A stretch of 16,829 nucleotides of DNA, taken from contig JARRNO010000048.1 in NCBI GenBank assembly GCA_037384885.1, forward strand, positions 1 to 16,829. Direction: 5' to 3'. Below the pieces are notes generated by a model. That model saw only the letters and a program-made list of their open reading frames with translations. It was not told the origin of the DNA and searched no databases. The position numbers and the translations under genes are program-made. Source of the DNA: JARRNO01 sp037384885 (GTDB lineage Bacteria > Acidobacteriota > UBA4820 > DSQY01). Within the stretch, counting starts at the first letter, position 1; each line of letters starts with the position of its first letter. Shown piece by piece: positions 12,801-16,829 of this stretch.

Positions 12801-13525
12801 GAATGTTCCTCCCGCACCTCGTAGCGGAGAGACCTCCGCTGCATCCAGCGCACGGCAAACAGATCAGGCACGGTAACCCACAGCCGGTCGAAAATCCCGT
12901 ACTTGGTCTTCCCGTGCTCTCTCGGGCGGTGGTTCACCTTGATTTCCACGACCGAGAATCCCCCCATACGGGCAAGCGTCGGAAGAAAGCGATGCATGCC
13001 CTTGAAAAGCTTGATCTCCTCCAGGACGTTTCGCCGGAAAGCCTTTAGGGAACAGCCGGTATCCCGGATCTTTTCGTGCGTCAGAAGGTTTCGAATATGG
13101 TTGCCGGCCCTGGACGTCCATCTCTTCACGAGAGAATCCCGGCGGTGGACGCGCCATCCAACCACCACATCTGCCTTTTCAAGGGCTTCCATCAGCCGGG
13201 GGATGTCCCGGGGATCGTTCTGGAGATCTCCGTCCATCGTGACGACAACATTGCCCCGGGCCGCCTTGAAGCCCGCGTCGAGTGCTGCGGACTGTCCGCA
13301 ATTATGTGCGAAAGCCAAGATTCGCAGTTCCTGCGCTGCCCCCTGCAAATCCCGCATGACCTGCAGCGAGCCGTCGCGGCTGCCGTCATCCACGAAGATC
13401 ATCTCGTAGGAGCGGTCCATCAGGCTGAAAACCTGCTGTATTTCAGCAACCAGGCGGGCCAGATTTTCTTCCTCGTCCCGAACCGGAACGACGACGGAAA
13501 CCTCGATTGGGGCGAGGGAACTCAA
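12797..13525 (-). CDS. Family 2 glycosyltransferase (DPM/undecaprenyl-phosphate sugar transferase-like)
   Basis: A 242-residue GT-A fold transferase of the dolichyl-phosphate-mannose-synthase-like GT2 group, which moves a sugar from a nucleotide donor to a polyprenyl phosphate. Visible are VSVVVPVRDEEENL (9-22), FVDDGSRDGS (44-53), the DxD motif MDGDLQNDP (97-105), RDTGCSLKAFRR (154-164) and an amphipathic C-terminus LWVTVPDLFAVRWMQRR without the two membrane helices of GtrB. It would act at the cytoplasmic face of the membrane. The open frame extends upstream inside speB, but the likely start is TTG 13523-13525. That codon overlaps the speB TGA and has GGGGAG 6 nt upstream. Lipid A or envelope glycan decoration is the usual context; the sugar is unknown. 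Confidence 0.87.
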   Translation of the reverse strand: MSSLAPIEVSVVVPVRDEEENLARLVAEIQQVFSLMDRSYEMIFVDDGSRDGSLQVMRDLQGAAQELRILAFAHNCGQSAALDAGFKAARGNVVVTMDGDLQNDPRDIPRLMEALEKADVVVGWRVHRRDSLVKRWTSRAGNHIRNLLTHEKIRDTGCSLKAFRRNVLEEIKLFKGMHRFLPTLARMGGFSVVEIKVNHRPREHGKTKYGIFDRLWVTVPDLFAVRWMQRRSLRYEVREEHS

Positions 13526-14409
13526 TGGCCTCTCCCCTGCTGGTGGTAGGCGATGGCTTTGTAGACCAGACGCGCCGCCAAAAAGTCGCTGGCGAAATGC
13601 ACGCGGTCCGGGGCCAGCTCCATGATGTCCATGCCGACCACCGTCCGCTCGGCCATCAATCGCGATATGAAGTTCAGCACCGGGTACCATTGCAGTCCGC
13701 CGGGCTCGGGCGTTCCCGTGCAGGGCATCAGCGACGGATCGAATCCGTCGACGTCAATGGTCAGGTAGACCTTTTCGGGAAGGCTTTCCACGGCTTTGTC
13801 CATCCAACTGCCGCCGGCGGCGCATTCCCGCGCCCACAGGACCGGCCAGGGAGACGGCCTGGAGGCCAGGAAATCCGCTTCCTCGGACGAAAGGGAACGA
13901 ATCCCGATCTGACAAGCCCCGGCGGCCTTTTCCGTGATCCGGCGCATGACGCATGCGTGATTGTAGGGCGTCCCCTCATACGTATCCCGGAGATCCGCAT
14001 GGGCGTCGATCTGGACAACACCCAATTCTCCGTGCAGCGCTTGGTGGGCCAAGAACGCCGGATAGGAAAGGCTGTGCTCCCCACCCAGCGCAACGACAAA
14101 TTTTCCCAGCTGGGTGTAATGGGACACTGCCTTGCGAACGGCCTCCACCATCTTGGAGGGATCCACGGCGTGTATGTCGAGGTCGCCCGTGGTATGAATC
14201 CCCCGCCGGCAGGGTTCGAAGCCCACTTCCTCGTCATACAGTTCCATGTTTCTCGAAGCCTCGATGATCGCCTGCGGGCCGAATTTCGCTCCCTTCCCGT
14301 AAGAGGTGGTGACCTCGTACGGCAGGCTCAGAATGACGTAATCGGCTCCGCCAAGGTCAGACAGCTCCGACGGAAGGCCGAGAAAATTGTTCGGGTAAAA
14401 GTCGGGCAT
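13522..14409 (-). CDS. speB: Agmatinase-family ureohydrolase
   Basis: A 295-residue member of the arginase/agmatinase family, binuclear metal hydrolases that release urea from guanidino compounds. The metal motifs are complete: GGEHS (109-113, H112), IDAHADLR (134-141; D135, H137, D139) and TIDVDGFDPS (217-226; D219, D221). The TGTPEPGG that follows is typical of agmatinases. H151 in YNHAC is the usual substrate-side histidine. The start is ATG 14407-14409, with AAGGAGG 8 nt upstream, not the ATG 13 codons earlier. Agmatine to putrescine plus urea is the default role; other guanidino substrates occur in this family and cannot be excluded. It leads a two-gene unit with the overlapping glycosyltransferase. 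Confidence 0.9.
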   Translation of the reverse strand: MPDFYPNNFLGLPSELSDLGGADYVILSLPYEVTTSYGKGAKFGPQAIIEASRNMELYDEEVGFEPCRRGIHTTGDLDIHAVDPSKMVEAVRKAVSHYTQLGKFVVALGGEHSLSYPAFLAHQALHGELGVVQIDAHADLRDTYEGTPYNHACVMRRITEKAAGACQIGIRSLSSEEADFLASRPSPWPVLWARECAAGGSWMDKAVESLPEKVYLTIDVDGFDPSLMPCTGTPEPGGLQWYPVLNFISRLMAERTVVGMDIMELAPDRVHFASDFLAARLVYKAIAYHQQGRGH

Positions 14410-14646
14410 CTTGAATGCCTCCTTCGTTGGAAAGGCAAGGACCCGCATGGGCTTCGCGGCGGCTAGCGACTGCTTTGGCCGAACCGGCCTCGGACCCGGG
14501 GCGGTCTGCCGAAATCCGGTCGCCTGAACCGCCTCGGCGCGGGCGTTTTCCGGAACCCTGTCGATTCTGACAATGCATATTGGCGATGAGGACGGCAGGC
14601 CCGGCGTTCATGGAAGAGACCGGAGGCCTGGTGCAGGCAGTCTCCC

Positions 14647-14664
14647 CACGATATCGCCATCGTG
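14647..14664. promoter_or_regulatory. Inverted repeat near speB transcription start, candidate operator
   Basis: CACGAT (14647-14652) and ATCGTG (14659-14664) are perfect inverted arms with a 6-bp centre. They lie roughly 30-50 bp downstream of the -10 of the minus-strand promoter, where a repressor site or a 5' leader hairpin would fit. The role is inferred from position only. Confidence 0.3.
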
Positions 14665-14694
14665 CGGCCCTCCGTTTCCCACGTGCACCCTATG

Positions 14695-14724
14695 ACTATA
14701 GGCGGAGGCGGAGAAACCTGTCAA
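14695..14724 (-). promoter_or_regulatory. Sigma70-type promoter toward speB
   Basis: On the minus strand, consensus TTGACA (14724-14719), an 18-nt spacer, then TATAGT (14700-14695). Both boxes are close to consensus. The predicted start is near 14688, leaving about 280 nt of leader before the speB ATG. Confidence 0.7.
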
Positions 14725-14782
14725 GAATGGCGAACCTTCTGCAAACGGGCCGGTCGGACGGAATTTTTCAAGGCGCGCTTTG

Positions 14783-14812
14783 TTGTGTAATCACCGTAGC
14801 TTGCGCTAGAAT
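14783..14812 (+). promoter_or_regulatory. Candidate promoter of the TPR-CNBD-def-fmt operon
   Basis: TTGTGT (14783-14788), an 18-nt spacer, then TAGAAT (14807-14812), with the TPR gene start 20 bp beyond. The -10 is good and the -35 is weak. It is the only reasonable pair in front of this operon. Confidence 0.5.
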
Positions 14813-14831
14813 GGGCGGTCAGAGGCGAGAG

Positions 14832-15194
14832 ATGACCATGTTCGGCAGAGGTAAATCGGGACAGGATCCGTTAACATTGATGCGGGAGGGTGAGCACCGG
14901 AAGGCTGCCAAGCTCCTGGAACTTCGGTTGGAAATTGATCCCGATGATTTTCCGACGAAAATGAGACTCGCAGAGGCTTACGAAAAATCGGGAAGGGCTG
15001 AAGATGCCTGCGCGCTGTACCGTTGCGAGGGGGAGTCTCTTTTGTCAGACGGCCACCGCAGCGAAGGTGCGGCCCTCTTGAGAAAGGCCCTCCGGCTGAT
15101 CCCCGATGACAGCAGCCTTGCAGAGCGGCTTGCGGCCGTTGAAGCGCCCCAGAAGAGGGGCGCAGAAGAAGACTCTTTTGCCTTTGAGGTCTGA
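14832..15194 (+). CDS. Small TPR-like repeat protein
   Basis: 120 residues. After a short Gly/Lys-rich head (MTMFGRGKSGQDP), two to three helical hairpins of TPR type can be read: HRKAAKLLELRLEIDPDDF, then TKMRLAEAYEKSGRAEDAC, and RSEGAALLRKALRLIPDDSS with LAERLAAVE. The tail is acidic. No catalytic motif, signal peptide or membrane segment. TPR proteins act as scaffolds, so the partner may be one of the neighbours. I took ATG 14832, with AGAGG 6 nt upstream; ATG 14838 is possible. It is the first gene of a tight operon with the CNBD protein, def and fmt. Confidence 0.75.
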   Translation: MTMFGRGKSGQDPLTLMREGEHRKAAKLLELRLEIDPDDFPTKMRLAEAYEKSGRAEDACALYRCEGESLLSDGHRSEGAALLRKALRLIPDDSSLAERLAAVEAPQKRGAEEDSFAFEV

Positions 15195-15714
15195 GGTCAA
15201 TGGCCGCCCGGGACGCAAAACAGAGCCTTTGAACGCCCCTGAGGTGTGGCTTCGCTCCGCTCCGCAAGTTCTGGCGGCGGCTTTCCCGGAGTTGGCCGAG
15301 GGCGACCTTGCCCACCTGGTTTCTGAGGAGAAACTGCGCGTTCTCGAGTCCGGTGAGGCCCTCGTCCGCGAGGGCGAATTTTCGGACGCGCTTTACGTTG
15401 TCATCGGAGGCTCTCTACGCGTTGAAGGATACCTGGAAGGAGAAAACTTGACGCTTTCCTTCTTGGGCCCCGGCAGCGTCGTGGGTGAAGCGGCCTACCT
15501 AAAGGGCGTCCCCCGGACGGCGACCGTCACGGCCGAAGAACCTTCTGCTGCATTGCTTATCGGAGGTGCTCAAGCCCCGCCCGCCTTGCCGGACGGGGTT
15601 TCAGCACGCTTGGAATCCATTCTTGAAGAACGCGTTCAGCGAACGCTCGAGCTGGTAAAGTCTCGATTTGCCCACTACCAGCCGGGAAGGTACGATGCCG
15701 ATTCGAAAGATTGA
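15178..15714 (+). CDS. Cyclic-nucleotide-binding-domain protein
   Basis: About 178 residues, with a single CNBD/Crp-like sensor domain and no DNA-binding helix-turn-helix. Readable parts are FPELAEGDLAHLVSEEK, EALVREGEFSDALYVVIGGS (the beta-roll) and the phosphate-binding cassette GSVVGEAAYLKGVPRTATV, with the Gly-Glu and Arg that grip cyclic nucleotide in family members. A helical C-terminus follows (ESILEERVQRTLELVKSR). The start is unresolved. TTG 15178, TTG 15184, TTG 15229 and GTG 15244 are in frame; TTG 15178 has weak AAGAAG 6 nt upstream. The natural-looking ATG near 15200 is in another frame and stops after ten codons. It overlaps the TPR gene and, by 20 nt, def. Ligand unknown. Confidence 0.75.
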   Translation: MPLRSEVNGRPGRKTEPLNAPEVWLRSAPQVLAAAFPELAEGDLAHLVSEEKLRVLESGEALVREGEFSDALYVVIGGSLRVEGYLEGENLTLSFLGPGSVVGEAAYLKGVPRTATVTAEEPSAALLIGGAQAPPALPDGVSARLESILEERVQRTLELVKSRFAHYQPGRYDADSKD

Positions 15715-16228
15715 ACTTTACGGCTCTCCCGTCCTTCGGGAAAGGGCCGAAAACATGGATAAGATTACGCCGGACATCCAGACTCTCCTGGATGACATGG
15801 TCGAGACAATGCACCACGCCCAGGGTGTGGGATTGGCCGCGCAGCAGGTCGGAGTCGTGGCTCGCGCCATGGTTGTGGACATGGGAGCTTACTCGGGAGA
15901 AGAGAAGATCCTCTACTTCCTCAACCCCGAAGTCATCTCCCGGGAGGGCGAGCAGTTCGAAGAGGAAGGCTGCCTCTCCATTCCGCAGATTTTCGAAAAA
16001 GTCCGGCGGCCTCAGAAAGTGAAAGTCCGGGCCATGGACAGGGACGGCAAGGCCTTCGAGATGGAAGCGGAGGGATTCCTCAGCCGTGCCCTTTGCCATG
16101 AAATCGACCACATCGACGGCGTGCTTTTCGTCGATCATCTTTCCCCCCTTCGGAGGGACATGGTGAAGCGCAAGATTAAAAAGCTGATCCGGGAGGGGGA
16201 ATGGGACAATCCCTACCCGCAAGAATAG
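15695..16228 (+). CDS. def: Peptide deformylase
   Basis: A 177-residue metalloenzyme that removes the N-formyl group from nascent proteins at the ribosome exit. All three signature motifs are present: GVGLAAQQ (44-51), EGCLS (91-95, with metal ligand C93) and HEIDH (135-139, H135 and H139 as ligands, E136 catalytic). Length and order match bacterial Def, and a charged tail follows. The ATG at 15695 has GGGAAGG 4 nt upstream and overlaps the end of the CNBD gene. Its stop lies inside fmt, the usual partner, which attaches the formyl group that Def removes. Confidence 0.96.
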   Translation: MPIRKIELYGSPVLRERAENMDKITPDIQTLLDDMVETMHHAQGVGLAAQQVGVVARAMVVDMGAYSGEEKILYFLNPEVISREGEQFEEEGCLSIPQIFEKVRRPQKVKVRAMDRDGKAFEMEAEGFLSRALCHEIDHIDGVLFVDHLSPLRRDMVKRKIKKLIREGEWDNPYPQE

Positions 16229-16829
16229 TGTTCATGGGTACGCCGGCCTTCGCCGAACGGAGCCTCTCCGCTCTGATCGAGTCCGGCAGCCCGCCAGTGG
16301 CTGTTTTCACGCAGCCCGACCGCCCTACAGGAAGAAGGCGGGTGCTGACTTCTCCGCCGGTTAAAGCGACGGCCCTGGCGCACGACCTCCCCGTATACCA
16401 ACCAGAGACGCTTCGCGATCCTTTGCTGCCCCGGATTTTTGAAGAACTGGCTCCCGATGTGATCGCAGTGGCCGCTTACGGCCGCATTCTTCCTCAATGG
16501 CTTCTGGATCTCCCCAGGCTTGGATGCGTCAATGTTCACGCTTCGCTGCTCCCGCGGCACCGCGGTGCGGCGCCCATCGCCTACGCGATCTGGGAAGGCG
16601 ACGAAGACACCGGCGTCTGCACGATGCGCATGGAAGCAGGACTGGACACGGGCCCGGTCTATCTTTGCGAGCGGATCTCTATTCCCGCGGACGCCACGGC
16701 CGGGAGCCTGACGCCCATTCTGGCCGATAGGGGAGCGCACCTTCTTGTCAAGACGCTGCATGCCATGGAACATGAGGGCTTGCGCCCCACCCCACAAGAT
16801 GACGCAGCGGCCACGCTGGCGCCCCGGCT
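16201..16829 (+). CDS. fmt: Methionyl-tRNA formyltransferase (3' part outside window)
   Basis: The first 209 codons are present and the gene continues past the window edge. Fmt formylates Met-tRNA(fMet) using 10-formyltetrahydrofolate. Readable are ARIVFMGTPAFAERSLSAL near the N-terminus, the catalytic residues N111 and H113 in VNVHASLLPRHRGAAPI, and D149 in GLDTGPV. I chose ATG 16201, which overlaps def by 28 nt, because GGGAGG lies just upstream. GTG 16228, overlapping the def stop by one base, would give the more usual family N-terminus but has no ribosome site. The visible part has no frame errors. The def-fmt pair is a common bacterial arrangement. Confidence 0.94.
   Translation, partial: MGQSLPARIVFMGTPAFAERSLSALIESGSPPVAVFTQPDRPTGRRRVLTSPPVKATALAHDLPVYQPETLRDPLLPRIFEELAPDVIAVAAYGRILPQWLLDLPRLGCVNVHASLLPRHRGAAPIAYAIWEGDEDTGVCTMRMEAGLDTGPVYLCERISIPADATAGSLTPILADRGAHLLVKTLHAMEHEGLRPTPQDDAAATLAPR

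Larger units (their letters stand above)
14410..14831. other. Divergent intergenic region with long speB leader
   Basis: 422 bp between speB (minus) and the TPR gene (plus). It holds the promoter-like pairs at 14695-14724 (minus) and 14783-14812 (plus) and an 18-bp inverted repeat at 14647-14664. If the minus promoter is used, the speB transcript has a leader of about 280 nt. The leader contains a GGCCGGTTCGGCC hairpin (about 14474-14486) and an Arg-rich short open frame near its 5' end. I recognise no riboswitch and no convincing gene. Confidence 0.5.

Noticed and set aside
14488..14559. AGGGTTCCG (14559-14551) and GGTCCGAGG (14496-14488) in the speB leader, words reminiscent of the guanidine-I (ykkC) riboswitch.
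   Set aside because: In ykkC RNAs the two words are separated by roughly ten nt, not about 55, and the downstream conserved GGGA-AAAA-GCCCGGGAGA part is missing. Chance matches in GC-rich DNA are likely.
14463..14660. Arg-rich 65-codon minus-strand frame in the speB leader.
   Set aside because: No clear ribosome site, and composition typical of chance frames in GC-rich DNA. Noted only as a possible leader frame.

Overview
The window is a gene-dense stretch of a GC-rich bacterial chromosome. I place it in a Gram-negative. The evidence is a short lipoprotein with a lipobox, a bactoprenol-type glycosyltransferase followed by what looks like a remnant of a lipid-A-associated membrane gene, and PlsY/GpsA-type phospholipid synthesis. 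Start codons are often TTG or GTG, and overlapping ATGA/TTGA/TGATG junctions are common. Nothing here fixes the phylum; a Desulfobacterota/Nitrospinota-like lineage is only a guess. I see no insertion sequence, integrase, CRISPR array, rRNA or tRNA.

Region 1 (155-4573, minus strand) is a tyrosine/homogentisate catabolic operon in the order hpd, hmgA, acyl-CoA synthetase. HPPD makes homogentisate from 4-hydroxyphenylpyruvate and HmgA opens its ring. The synthetase has an SGGTE acyl-pocket motif like that of acetoacetyl-CoA synthetases, so it may activate the acetoacetate released at the end of the pathway. Maleylacetoacetate isomerase and fumarylacetoacetase are not in the window. A 540-bp divergent intergenic region with several inverted repeats separates hpd from a plus-strand heme-oxygenase-like diiron-type protein (5114-5974), which ends in a strong intrinsic terminator.

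Region 2 (6071-9671) holds a GH15 glucoamylase/trehalase-like enzyme with an unresolved start. Convergent to it is a translationally coupled pair: a PhnP-like metallo-beta-lactamase-fold hydrolase, which has lost one canonical metal-ligand histidine, and an SDR oxidoreductase.

Region 3 (9822-12731, plus strand) holds thpR, plsY and gpsA with overlapping junctions. gpsA is visibly damaged: most of its Rossmann nucleotide-binding half is missing and the frame changes. Then come a small Ala/Glu/Pro/Asn-rich lipoprotein and a single-domain CheY-like response regulator, each with a clear sigma70-type promoter.

Region 4 (12744-14724, minus strand) is an agmatinase-family ureohydrolase (speB) followed by a DPM-like family 2 glycosyltransferase whose TTG start overlaps the speB stop. 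An 18-codon remnant resembling the start of a LAB_N protein follows. A strong promoter and a leader of about 280 nt precede speB.

Region 5 (14783-16829, plus strand) is an operon of a TPR protein, a cyclic-nucleotide-binding-domain protein, peptide deformylase (def) and methionyl-tRNA formyltransferase (fmt, cut by the window edge), all overlapping.

The points most worth following up are the broken gpsA, the diiron-like protein with an insertion opposite the tyrosine operon, the HxHxDH to HxHxDL change in the metallohydrolase, the LAB_N remnant, and the structured 4574-5113 region.
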